The notes beneath the pieces are model-generated. The model saw only the letters and a list, made by a program, of their open reading frames with translations. It made no database searches and had not been told where the DNA came from. 8,040 bases of DNA from Gammaproteobacteria bacterium (GTDB lineage: Bacteria > Pseudomonadota > Gammaproteobacteria > Pseudomonadales > UBA7434), in contig JAJRPK010000136.1 of NCBI GenBank assembly GCA_024280785.1, positions 1 to 8,040 on the forward strand. Direction: 5' to 3'. Both the position numbers and the translations under genes were made by a program. Within the stretch, counting starts at the first letter, position 1. Every line of letters begins with the position of its first letter. Below are positions 1 through 5,424 of the stretch, in pieces.

Positions 1-194
1 AAAGGTAGAGTTGATTTACGCTGAGCAATACAGCTCGATAAGCGAAGCTAAATCGGGTATCTTTGAATACATAGAAATATTTTATAACCGTTTAAGAAGG
101 CACTCAGCTAACGGTCAGGTTAGCCCCGCTGAGTTCGAACGAATGACAGCGAAAGCTGCATAGTTAGGGTGTCTACTTTTTATGGGGAACACCA
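1..194 (+). mobile_element. Right end of an IS3-family insertion sequence (truncated by the window)
   Basis: This is the 3' end of an IS3-family element that enters the window from the left. It holds the last 53 codons of orfB and then about 30 bp of terminal sequence. The outer end, read inward on the minus strand, begins TGGTGTTCCCCATAAAAAG, so the element probably ends at the CA of position 193-194; this is inferred from the TG...CA ends usual in the family, because the partner terminal repeat is outside the window. The next bases are an A-run and then the TAAC of an attC site, so the element stops about 6 bp short of an integron recombination site. No target duplication can be assessed. 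Confidence 0.75.
2..163 (+). CDS. IS3-family transposase OrfB, C-terminal fragment
   Basis: Only the last 53 residues of the transposase are in the window; the reading frame is open from the first full codon to a TAG at 161-163. The tail contains the typical IS3-family OrfB ending: an IFEYIEIFYNRLRRHS segment followed by SPAEFE. In the family this lies just after the glutamate of the DDE catalytic triad in the integrase core (rve) domain, so the catalytic residues themselves are off the window and I cannot say whether the gene is intact. It differs clearly from the second IS3-family OrfB at 3905-4711 (IIIEYMRYYNFNRSHSS, SPVEYE), so these are two different elements. Confidence 0.85.
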   Translation, partial: KVELIYAEQYSSISEAKSGIFEYIEIFYNRLRRHSANGQVSPAEFERMTAKAA

Positions 195-199
195 AAAAA

Positions 200-285
200 T
201 AACGCCCGCAACACCGGACGGATTTTAAGTTGATGTAGCGAAGCGGAAGCAGCTTAAAACCGGTCCGAGTGATTGCGTTTGTTAG
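200..285 (-). repeat. attC: attC recombination site of the 286-678 cassette
   Basis: The site begins TAACGCCCGC at 200 and ends GCGTTTGTTA at 275-284, giving the AAC/GTT core pair of an integron attC. Its arms fold into a long imperfect palindrome: about 216-230 pairs with about 252-266 over 15 positions with 13 matches, and the CGCAA block near 207 pairs with TTGCG near 273. The spacing differences between the arms leave unpaired bases, as expected for the extrahelical bases that give attC its polarity. On the minus strand it starts 2 nt after the TAG of the lipoprotein gene, the usual place for the attC of that gene's cassette. At about 86 bp it is within the known attC size range. Confidence 0.85.
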
Positions 286-678
286 CTATTTTGGCACAAT
301 AATTATAGATGATTTACCCCAGTTCCAACTGACAACAAAAGTATATATTTTACCTTCCTCAACATTTGTTGTAATTGGATCTACATCATTAATCGCTATG
401 CGTGGAGATAATTTCAATTTCATTACACCTGCTGGCCTTTGCCATTGGAGTTTGTTGTACTTCTCTTTATAACCAATACCGACTATACCAACTGATTTCC
501 CGTTATCCAGAACTTCCGCATCATTGGCGCTAGCATTGTGTTCATACTTTCTCTCGACAATAATGAGAGCATTACCCGGTTCCAAAGTGTCGAAACTTGC
601 AATCGGAGCCGTTTGATTCGTAACACTGGTACATCCTGAAATTATCAAAACTAAAAAAGCTACAGTTAATACCTTCAC
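286..678 (-). CDS. Cassette-encoded small lipoprotein, DUF2846-like
   Basis: This 130-residue protein begins with a signal peptide ending in a canonical lipobox (I13-S-G-C16), so it should be lipidated at Cys16. The +2 residue is Thr, not Asp, which by the Lol rule predicts the outer membrane. The mature part is a mostly beta-strand domain with an LDNGKSVGIVG segment (57-67), a PAGVMKLKL segment (82-90) and an EEGKIYTFVVSW segment (107-118). That order resembles DUF2846-type lipoproteins, but this is by eye only. The start is GTG at 678, with GGAG 8 nt upstream; the overlapping ATG at 680 runs straight into a stop. Its stop lies against an attC site, marking it as an integron gene cassette. 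Function unknown. Confidence 0.8.
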   Translation of the reverse strand: MKVLTVAFLVLIISGCTSVTNQTAPIASFDTLEPGNALIIVERKYEHNASANDAEVLDNGKSVGIVGIGYKEKYNKLQWQRPAGVMKLKLSPRIAINDVDPITTNVEEGKIYTFVVSWNWGKSSIIIVPK

Positions 679-705
679 ATTAATTACTCCATTTTACGAT
701 TGATA

Positions 706-818
706 GCTAACGCCCGGCACCGCGGCAGTTTTGGAGCGGATTGGTTTGCGTATGGCTACACCATTTTGACGCAAACCAAGATGCGGAAAAACTGTCCGAC
801 TGCTGCCGCTTGTTATGC
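706..818 (-). repeat. attC: attC recombination site of the 828-1481 cassette
   Basis: The site runs from GCTAACGCCC (706-715) to GCTTGTTATGC (808-818). It is a longer attC than the first, about 113 bp. Nested complementary arms are visible: CGGCAGTTTT near 723-732 against AAAACTG and CTGCCG near 788-807, and TTGGTTTGCGT near 741-751 against ACGCAAACCAA near 769-779, leaving a hairpin loop near 752-768. The outer AAC/GTT cores match the first site. On the minus strand the conserved ATAACAAGCGGC end starts about 10 nt after the TAG of the upstream lipoprotein gene, and the other end lies 28 nt before the start of the next one. This is the junction between two adjacent cassettes. Confidence 0.88.
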
Positions 819-827
819 AACAAATCG

Positions 828-1481
828 CTATTTATTTACGACCGCATTATTTTGAGTGATCTTCTCGCTGATCGAAGGCAGCTCTACACTATTCATAGCT
901 CTAAAAAAATCATCAGTGGAGAAAGCAATTACCATTTTATCAAGTATTTTCGTCATGCTCTTTTTCGAAACAATATTGTAACCATCGAAAAAGTTCATTG
1001 TAAAGCCACCGCCCTTGAAATTATGCTCCCAAACTGTTTCGCCATCTTGTCTCACAAGCGATAAAGTTACATCCATACCACCCCAAGTGGGTACTAATGG
1101 GGCGAAATAGGTATAGTTACTATAACGTTTTTTATTTACGAGGGCGTGTAGTATTGGAGAGCCATTGCCTTCCACACTATCCAAAACTGTGTTTGCTGTA
1201 TAACCAGAAAGTACGAGTGCCTCCTTTATATTATTCATTAAGTCAGCGCTTTCGTCTCCTTTGACGTAGACAGGAGCAACAGGTATGGCAAATGGCGTTA
1301 GTCGACCCCATCCGACCTTGCCGCCATCCAAGCCACTAGCTTTTTCAGCAATATTGATTTCTCCTGAGCGCGTAGCTTCATGTAACTCAAGACCACCATG
1401 GCTCAGTGGTGCTATGGAACAACCGACCCCCGATACTGAAAAAGAAAAAACCACCACAAGTTTCAAAATAGTACTTCGCAT
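828..1481 (-). CDS. Cassette-encoded lipoprotein of unknown function
   Basis: This 217-residue protein has a basic N-terminus, a hydrophobic stretch (about 5-19) and a likely lipidation cysteine in SGVGC (Cys21). The lipobox is not ideal because Gly18 sits at -3, so ordinary signal peptidase cleavage is an alternative. The +2 residue is Ser, which favours the outer membrane. The mature part has an alpha/beta segment with NNIKEALVLSGY (83-94), then FAPLVPTWGGMDVTLSL (126-142), an ETVWEHNF strand (148-155), a glycine/aromatic stretch GGGFTMNFFDGYN (157-169), and a helix with KILDKMVIAF (178-187). The plan recalls YajG-type or other small periplasmic-facing lipoproteins, but I cannot assign a family. 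The start ATG has GGAG 7 nt upstream. A clear attC follows, so it is a cassette gene. Confidence 0.8.
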   Translation of the reverse strand: MRSTILKLVVVFSFSVSGVGCSIAPLSHGGLELHEATRSGEINIAEKASGLDGGKVGWGRLTPFAIPVAPVYVKGDESADLMNNIKEALVLSGYTANTVLDSVEGNGSPILHALVNKKRYSNYTYFAPLVPTWGGMDVTLSLVRQDGETVWEHNFKGGGFTMNFFDGYNIVSKKSMTKILDKMVIAFSTDDFFRAMNSVELPSISEKITQNNAVVNK

Positions 1482-1517
1482 TGTATTACTCCTTTGATTA
1501 ATGAATTATATTTTCTG

Positions 1518-1588
1518 ACTAACATTTTGTAATTTCAAGCGGAGATGCTAACCACCTCATCTTGTTTTACTGCACAGTCGCTTGTTAA
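1518..1588 (-). repeat. Degenerate attC candidate after the 1593-2024 gene
   Basis: On the minus strand, 6 nt past the stop codon, the sequence reads TTTTAACAAGCG, which matches the 5' end of the attC at 706-818 (CATAACAAGCG). The matching CGCTTG of the other arm is at 1536-1541 on the minus strand, pairing with CAAGCG at 1579-1584, and a CTAAC core lies at 1518-1522. An inner GAGATG...CATCTT hairpin is also present. Missing are the GGGCGTTA-type 3' end and the long paired arms of the two clear sites. It may be a decayed or divergent site; a second GCTAAC at 1547-1552 gives another possible end. Confidence 0.35.
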
Positions 1589-1592
1589 AACT

Positions 1593-2024
1593 TTACTGTC
1601 CGACACGGTAGGTTCTTGAATCAACAGTTGTAGTAGAGCTATTCCCAGGCGTACTCATTGGTGTAAATATAGTTATTGAACGCGTATCTGGAATAGTAAT
1701 ACTGGCCTCAAGTAGCTCTTCACCTTGACCTTTAGTAATTGGATACACTTCATTACCAAGAGACTCATTGCCCGAACCTTGAACAACCATCACGATGCTC
1801 CCTGTATCTGAGGTAGTTAGCTGGTACTCGACTTTAAACTTAAAGCTCACTGTATCACCAACCATAAGCGGCTCAACAACTGTGGGGTGCACTTCTACAA
1901 TTTTTACTGAGTCTGCGTTCTCTGTCCTATTCTCGCAATCGCAAGGTTTACAACAGCTCATATTCTGGTTGTGTACACATCCAGTAAGACCCATTAAAAG
2001 TATTAGTATTGCTAGCTTCTTCAT
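1593..2024 (-). CDS. Cassette-like lipoprotein with a cysteine cluster
   Basis: This 143-residue protein has a textbook lipoprotein leader: MKK, a hydrophobic core, and lipobox L13-T-G-C16, with Val at +2 (outer membrane predicted). Soon after the lipidated cysteine comes a dense cluster SCCKPCDC (23-30) with four cysteines, which could bind metal or form disulfides; no further cysteine follows. Residues about 42-142 look like one beta-sandwich domain, with DTVSFKFKVEYQL (57-69), GSIVMVVQGSG (76-86) and a C-terminal TYRVGQ. I do not recognise the family. The start ATG is 3 nt after AAGGAAGGG. It lies in line with two proven-looking cassettes and is followed by a possible decayed attC, so it is probably the third cassette gene. 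Confidence 0.75.
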   Translation of the reverse strand: MKKLAILILLMGLTGCVHNQNMSCCKPCDCENRTENADSVKIVEVHPTVVEPLMVGDTVSFKFKVEYQLTTSDTGSIVMVVQGSGNESLGNEVYPITKGQGEELLEASITIPDTRSITIFTPMSTPGNSSTTTVDSRTYRVGQ

Positions 2025-2046
2025 TTACCCTTCCTTAAGTTTTAAC

Positions 2047-3821
2047 GAGGCTGTAGGAAAACGATTATATTAAGCAACATTTTATCCAACCTCATGCTAT
2101 TTAAGTTATTGGTCGTCAGAGTGCAGGTTTTCTACACTGATTTCAAGTGGTCGTATCAGCGGCGCTAGAGTGCCGGTTATTAGCCTCTCACGCCGCCATA
2201 CGCCCGTAATTCTGTAGCTTCTCGATATTGTGGACTAAACAAAACAATCGCCATTGGTCTGTCACCTTGCGTTTGCTCCGCAAACTGAATCGGTTAAGCT
2301 TTTTATTCGCCGTGATATTGCCGAACACCGGTTCTACCACCGACATTCTATGGCTGTAAATCTGCTTGCCTTTTTCACTGTCCACTCGCACCTTCATCCA
2401 ATCGGTATAGGTGGGTTTTCCTTTAAGAATAAACGACACTTGACGACCATTACCCTTACGATGATCCGCTGACGAAGGATTTCGCATGCATTCGTGTTTG
2501 CGGTCGCAGCTTTTACACTGACTTAAGCGCCCCTCAAAATAGATTTTTGTTTGGTTGTTATCGGTGGGGCGCTCTCCTCGCGGGCTAAGTAATTGGCCCG
2601 CGGGGCAGACACAGGTTTTTTTGATCGGATCAAAGCTAAAATCGGTCGAAGGGATCACTTCTTTTTGTTGTCGGCTCTTGGGCTTGGCTTTGCGTTTTCC
2701 GTACTTGGCTTTCTGGCCAATAAACTTGGGGTCGCGAGAGCGGAACTGGTTGTCCGGGATATAGGCATTGATCCCTTGTTCTTTTAAGTACTGCATATTG
2801 GTTTCGTTAGCAAAGCCGGTATCGGCTGTGACGACGATGTTGTCTTGATAGAGATCGTCGCTAAGGCCCAGTTTTTTATAACGCGTTTTGGTATCTTCTA
2901 ATACCGGCTTTAAGGTGTGGTGTTCTTGACCTTCGCCAAACGTCTGGGCATCCACAATAATCTGGTGTTTTTTATCCACGGTGGCGATACCGTTGTATCC
3001 TTGGAGGGTCCCTTTACTCGTTCCCATTTTGGCCGACTCGTTGTCGGTGATGTTGCTTTTGACTTCTTTAACCCGTTTACCTTGCCCCATCCTTGGGGCT
3101 TGTGTCTTTAGGAAGCGGTCTATCTTATCGAAGGAATGATTGAGAGTATCGATGGTTTGTTGGGTTCTTTGTTGTCGCTGTTCATCGTGCGATTGGCTTT
3201 TCTTATTCGCTTTATCGACCTTTATATGATGCTCGATTAAGCGTTTGATCTTGTCCCGCTTTTGTTCCAGTTCGTTGAAGGTTCCCGACCATTCTTTGGC
3301 GGCGTTGGATGGCAGCTTGCAACCGTCGATGGCCAATAGCTCGTGGCCCAGTAAACCCTCTTGATCACAGATCAATACTATTTGACTGAACAAGTCTTCG
3401 ATAGCGTCAGAATGTCCACTGACAAAGCTAGCGATCGTGGTGAAGTGGGGATTGCTATCGCAAGACAGGGCTTTAAATATAATATTGGTGCGACAACTCC
3501 ACTCGATCTCGCGACTGGAGGTAATACCTTTAGAGTAAGCGAACAGAATAATCTTTAACAAAATAGCCGGATCGTAAGCACGACGACCGCCGCCATCATT
3601 TGACACCCCTTCATCAAACACCGACAAATCGATCTTATCATCGATTAAGTACGCTAACGCGTACTCAAAGGTGCCCGATTGAAGCTGGTCGGAGAAATTA
3701 ATCACCACCATGGCATCTTGATTCAGGTTATAGGGAATATAATTGGCCATTGAACAGAGTCCTTGTCGTTTGGCATAGTTTAACCGAGGTGTTACTTTTA
3801 TTGGAGTTTTTCTACAGCCTC
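2047..3821 (-). mobile_element. IS1182-family insertion sequence, apparently intact
   Basis: The element is bounded by 16-bp inverted ends, GAGGCTGTAGGAAAAC at 2047-2062 and the reverse complement of GAGGCTGTAGAAAAAC at 3806-3821, with one mismatch. It is 1775 bp long and contains one full-length transposase gene on the minus strand. AAC flanks both ends (2044-2046 and 3822-3824), a possible 3-bp target duplication. Joining the flanks gives TTTTAACGCC, which matches the TAACGCC start of both clear attC sites, so the element seems to have entered the core of an attC. About 125 bp between the transposase stop and the left end hold no gene. Confidence 0.85.
2188..3750 (-). CDS. IS1182-family transposase (DDE)
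   Basis: This 520-residue transposase is the usual length for its family and appears complete. The N-terminal part (about 1-125) is the DUF772-type domain with the RRAYDPAILLKIILFAY (56-72) and REIEWSCRTNIIFKALS (80-96) motifs. The catalytic core shows D142 in LLAIDGCKLPSNA, D310 in VVTADTGFANE, and E473 in VVEPVFGNI. A lysine/glutamine-rich, probably coiled insertion (about 158-215) separates the first two regions. Cysteines at 380, 382, 412, 415 and 421 form a zinc-ribbon-like cluster before the last catalytic segment. It should cut and join the ends of the surrounding IS. The ATG at 3750 is preceded by AAGGA about 10 nt upstream. No frameshift or stop is seen. Confidence 0.93.
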   Translation of the reverse strand: MANYIPYNLNQDAMVVINFSDQLQSGTFEYALAYLIDDKIDLSVFDEGVSNDGGGRRAYDPAILLKIILFAYSKGITSSREIEWSCRTNIIFKALSCDSNPHFTTIASFVSGHSDAIEDLFSQIVLICDQEGLLGHELLAIDGCKLPSNAAKEWSGTFNELEQKRDKIKRLIEHHIKVDKANKKSQSHDEQRQQRTQQTIDTLNHSFDKIDRFLKTQAPRMGQGKRVKEVKSNITDNESAKMGTSKGTLQGYNGIATVDKKHQIIVDAQTFGEGQEHHTLKPVLEDTKTRYKKLGLSDDLYQDNIVVTADTGFANETNMQYLKEQGINAYIPDNQFRSRDPKFIGQKAKYGKRKAKPKSRQQKEVIPSTDFSFDPIKKTCVCPAGQLLSPRGERPTDNNQTKIYFEGRLSQCKSCDRKHECMRNPSSADHRKGNGRQVSFILKGKPTYTDWMKVRVDSEKGKQIYSHRMSVVEPVFGNITANKKLNRFSLRSKRKVTDQWRLFCLVHNIEKLQNYGRMAA

Positions 3822-3871
3822 AACGCCTTTATAACGGGCGAACTACGCAGTAGTTCGTCCAGCCCGAAGGG
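3822..3871. other. Hairpin spacer between two IS elements; possible attC remnant
   Basis: This 50-bp gap begins AACGCC and contains a strong hairpin: 3836-3846 pairs with 3850-3860 (10 of 11 positions) around a GCA loop. With IS1182 removed, AACGCC is preceded by TTTT and sits 21 nt before the start codon of the third lipoprotein gene, where a preceding cassette's attC should end. The IS3 element to the right would then have cut the site. A matching GTTA core could be the GTTATAAC at 5148-5155 beyond that element, but arm pairing is poor (TATAA only), so the assignment is tentative. Confidence 0.3.
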
Positions 3872-3898
3872 GGAACCTCACCCGTTTTTGCACACACC
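3872..3898. repeat. IS3 element terminal inverted repeat, orfB side
   Basis: This copy begins GGAACCTCACCCG and ends TGCACACACC. It matches the reverse complement of 5101-5127 with five mismatches, three of them T/A changes in the short AT tract in the middle. Confidence 0.75.
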
Positions 3899-3904
3899 CA
3901 CTTG

Positions 3905-4711
3905 TTATACATTCAGTTTACTCTCATATTCAACGGGAGAGATATAACCAATCGAAGAATGTGATCGATTGAAGTTATAGTAACGCATGTATTCTATTAT
4001 GATTCCGCGCAGCTGCTCCACTGTTTTAAGAGCTCTTCGCTTAATCCTTTCTGTTTTGAACTGTTGAAAGAACGACTCCATAAAAGCATTGTCATTCATT
4101 TCCTTTACTCGATTCATACTTTGGGATATCCCATATCGCGACAGTCGCTCTCTGTATTTTATCGCTATGTACTCAACACCTTTATCGGAGTGGAATATGA
4201 GTCCACGATGACGGCCTCGATTCTTAACCGCTGCCTTGATGCTGGCCAGGGTTAACTTCGCATCTCGTTTATCGCTCAAAGACCAAGAGACAATTCTTCG
4301 ACTATATCGGTCCATGATCACTGACAAATACTGCCAGCTACCGTCATGCATTTTAAGATAAGTCACATCTCCCACCCATAACTGGTTAGTTCGCGTTAGT
4401 TGAATCCCCCGTATCCTATTAGGAAAACACTTCATATATCCATTGTTCATTCTCTTAGTGGGATATATTCTGGCCTTTACGGCTTTTAAACCGTTCTCAC
4501 GCATGATTCTGGCAACGCGTTTTTGTCCAACAGCTACGCCTTCCTTCCTCAGTTCTCTCGTTATTTTAGGGCTCCCATAACACTCATCATGTTTATTAAA
4601 TATTTTGATGATCATTTCAAATAATACATCATCTTCTTTTCTTCGAGTCGACTTTCCGCGTCGACGCCAAGAGTTATAGCCATCTCTTGACACATCGTAA
4701 ACACGGCACAT
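3905..4711 (-). CDS. IS3-family transposase OrfB (integrase catalytic domain)
   Basis: This 268-residue reading frame supplies the catalytic half of the transposase. Residues 1-90 carry the HTH_21-like segment (HDECYGSPKITRELRKEG, GQKRVARIMRENGL). The rve core follows with all three catalytic residues: D115 in WVGDVTYL, D176 in FHSDKGVEY and E212 in NAFMESFFQQFK, with 35 residues between the last two as is typical of IS3. The tail has YNFNRSHSSIGYISPVEYE. The frame is open upstream of the ATG at 4711, through codons reading EVFEFIDQYKEAHSISL, into the end of orfA. The natural product is therefore probably an OrfAB fusion made by -1 frameshifting rather than a protein starting at this ATG. Confidence 0.93.
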   Translation of the reverse strand: MCRVYDVSRDGYNSWRRRGKSTRRKEDDVLFEMIIKIFNKHDECYGSPKITRELRKEGVAVGQKRVARIMRENGLKAVKARIYPTKRMNNGYMKCFPNRIRGIQLTRTNQLWVGDVTYLKMHDGSWQYLSVIMDRYSRRIVSWSLSDKRDAKLTLASIKAAVKNRGRHRGLIFHSDKGVEYIAIKYRERLSRYGISQSMNRVKEMNDNAFMESFFQQFKTERIKRRALKTVEQLRGIIIEYMRYYNFNRSHSSIGYISPVEYESKLNV

Positions 4712-4743
4712 TAGCGAGATGCTGTGCGCCTCTTTATATTGAT

Positions 4744-5073
4744 CTATGAATTCGAAGACTTCCCCTTTTGTTGTAAAGAGTGCTGGATGGCTTTTTTTAA
4801 AAGGGCATGCTCCTCTTTGAGGATATTGTGTTCACGCTCTAGCTTCTTCAAGCGCTTTAGCTCAGCTTTCATTTCAGGATCGATGTTGATGTTTTTCTTT
4901 TTAGACATTATTTGCCCTCGGCGAACTTCCATGCGCCAACGATATAACATCATCTCATGTATATCGAGTGCTTCGGCAACGTGAGTGCCTTGGACACCAG
5001 GAATCTCAGTTAAAGCAACGGCCGTTGCTTTGAAATCGTCATCGTAGCTATTGTATTTCTTACGTCGAGCCAT
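4744..5073 (-). CDS. IS3-family transposase OrfA (HTH and leucine zipper)
   Basis: This 109-residue protein is the DNA-binding half of the IS3-type transposase. An HTH_Tnp_1-type helix-turn-helix lies at about 10-55 (KATAVALTEIPGVQGTHVAEAL, then the MLYRWRMEV recognition helix region). A heptad-patterned coiled coil follows at about 70-100 (ELKRLKKLEREHNILKEEHALLKKAI), the multimerisation zipper known in OrfA proteins. The ATG at 5073 has a strong GGAGG 6 nt upstream. Its last codons overlap the open orfB frame, and a slippery heptamer sits 16 nt before its stop. Confidence 0.92.
   Translation of the reverse strand: MARRKKYNSYDDDFKATAVALTEIPGVQGTHVAEALDIHEMMLYRWRMEVRRGQIMSKKKNINIDPEMKAELKRLKKLEREHNILKEEHALLKKAIQHSLQQKGKSSNS
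4762..4768 (-). promoter_or_regulatory. Likely -1 programmed frameshift site joining orfA and orfB
   Basis: On the minus strand the heptamer A AAG GGG lies in the orfA frame. Slipping back one base turns the codons AAG-GGG into AAA-GGG and continues into the orfB frame as KGEVFEFIDQ. Both tRNAs can re-pair, as required for tandem slippage, although AAAAAAG is the more usual IS3 motif. The site is inferred from frame layout; no stimulatory pseudoknot was checked. Confidence 0.6.
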
Positions 5074-5100
5074 GTTGAACCTCCATCATAGGTAAATGAA

Positions 5101-5127
5101 GGTGTGTGCATTATCGGGTTAGATTCC
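5101..5127. repeat. IS3 element terminal inverted repeat, orfA side
   Basis: Read inward on the minus strand, this copy begins GGAATCTAACCCG and ends TGCACACACC. It is the partner of 3872-3898. The orfA ribosome binding site lies about 20 bp inside it, so the orfA promoter must overlap or lie close to this end. Confidence 0.75.
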
Positions 5128-5239
5128 GTGCTATGATTTATAGCTATGTTATAACAGTTTATAGGGACAATCTATCTTAGGTGATTCGATGGTTGTTATA
5201 GTCATGCAATAGACTCAATGTACTTCATATACTGAATAA

Positions 5240-5376
5240 GGTATTTGAAAAGACTACCCTTTATTTCAGACACACATAAATATGTCCCTATAGTTATATA
5301 GTTATATAGTTAAAGTTCGACGCTGGCATCCCTACTAGCAACGGTCTTGAGATAAAGGGTAGTCTTTTCAAATGCC
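5240..5376. repeat. Small inverted-repeat element (MITE-like) or long hairpin
   Basis: Arms 5240-5268 and 5348-5376 are inverted copies matching at 27 of 29 positions, with a perfect core of 22 bp (5243-5264 and 5352-5373). They enclose about 79 bp with no coding potential. A 137-bp element with long near-identical ends and no gene fits a MITE or a solo pair of transposon ends. It could also act as a stem-loop in RNA. No clear target duplication is seen: the flanks are TGAATAA on the left and CCGGTAG on the right. Confidence 0.6.
5290..5312. repeat. Octamer tandem repeat ATAGTTAT, about 2.9 copies
   Basis: Two full copies of ATAGTTAT (5290-5297, 5298-5305) are followed by a seven-base partial copy. 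The array lies inside the loop of the 5240-5376 inverted repeat and directly follows TGTCCCTATA, itself the inverted partner of bases 5160-5169. Confidence 0.75.
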
Positions 5377-5424
5377 CCGGTAGTAAATAATCCACATTAT
5401 AGTTTTTAACAAGACAGCACTCAA

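Larger units (their letters stand above)
3872..5127 (-). mobile_element. IS3-family insertion sequence, apparently intact
   Basis: The element carries orfA and orfB on the minus strand and is bounded by 27-bp imperfect inverted repeats, 3872-3898 and 5101-5127, matching at 22 of 27 positions; the innermost TGCACACACC is identical at both ends. Total length is about 1256 bp, normal for IS3-family elements. The orfB stop codon falls only 7 bp inside the right-hand repeat. No convincing direct target duplication is visible outside the repeats, so the exact tips are uncertain by a few bases, or an end has been rearranged since insertion. Confidence 0.85.
5128..5424. other. Noncoding region between IS3 element and glycosyltransferase
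   Basis: No credible gene is present on either strand. The stretch is AT-rich and dominated by repeats: a 29-bp inverted pair at 5240-5268 and 5348-5376, a 10-bp inverted pair TATAGGGACA (5160-5169) and TGTCCCTATA (5283-5292), and an octamer tandem array at 5290-5312. It must also hold the promoter of the 5425 gene, but I see no clear -35/-10 pair and no strong Shine-Dalgarno sequence before that ATG. No attI or integrase sequence was recognised. Confidence 0.6.

Noticed and set aside
678..680. ATG overlapping the GTG start of the first lipoprotein gene
   Set aside because: It is in another frame and is followed at once by TGA; the GTG at 678 has a well-spaced GGAG and gives the full signal peptide.
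741..1064. 107-aa open frame on the plus strand across an attC
   Set aside because: It starts inside the palindromic attC and runs antisense to the 828-1481 lipoprotein gene, with no Shine-Dalgarno sequence and no recognisable domain.
5290..5312. CRISPR-like repeat array
   Set aside because: The unit is only 8 bp, directly tandem with no spacers, and no cas genes are near.
5128..5424. attI site or tRNA-type attachment site
   Set aside because: No integrase gene, no attI-like core sites in the expected arrangement and no tRNA fold; the palindromes are explained better as inverted repeats of a small element.
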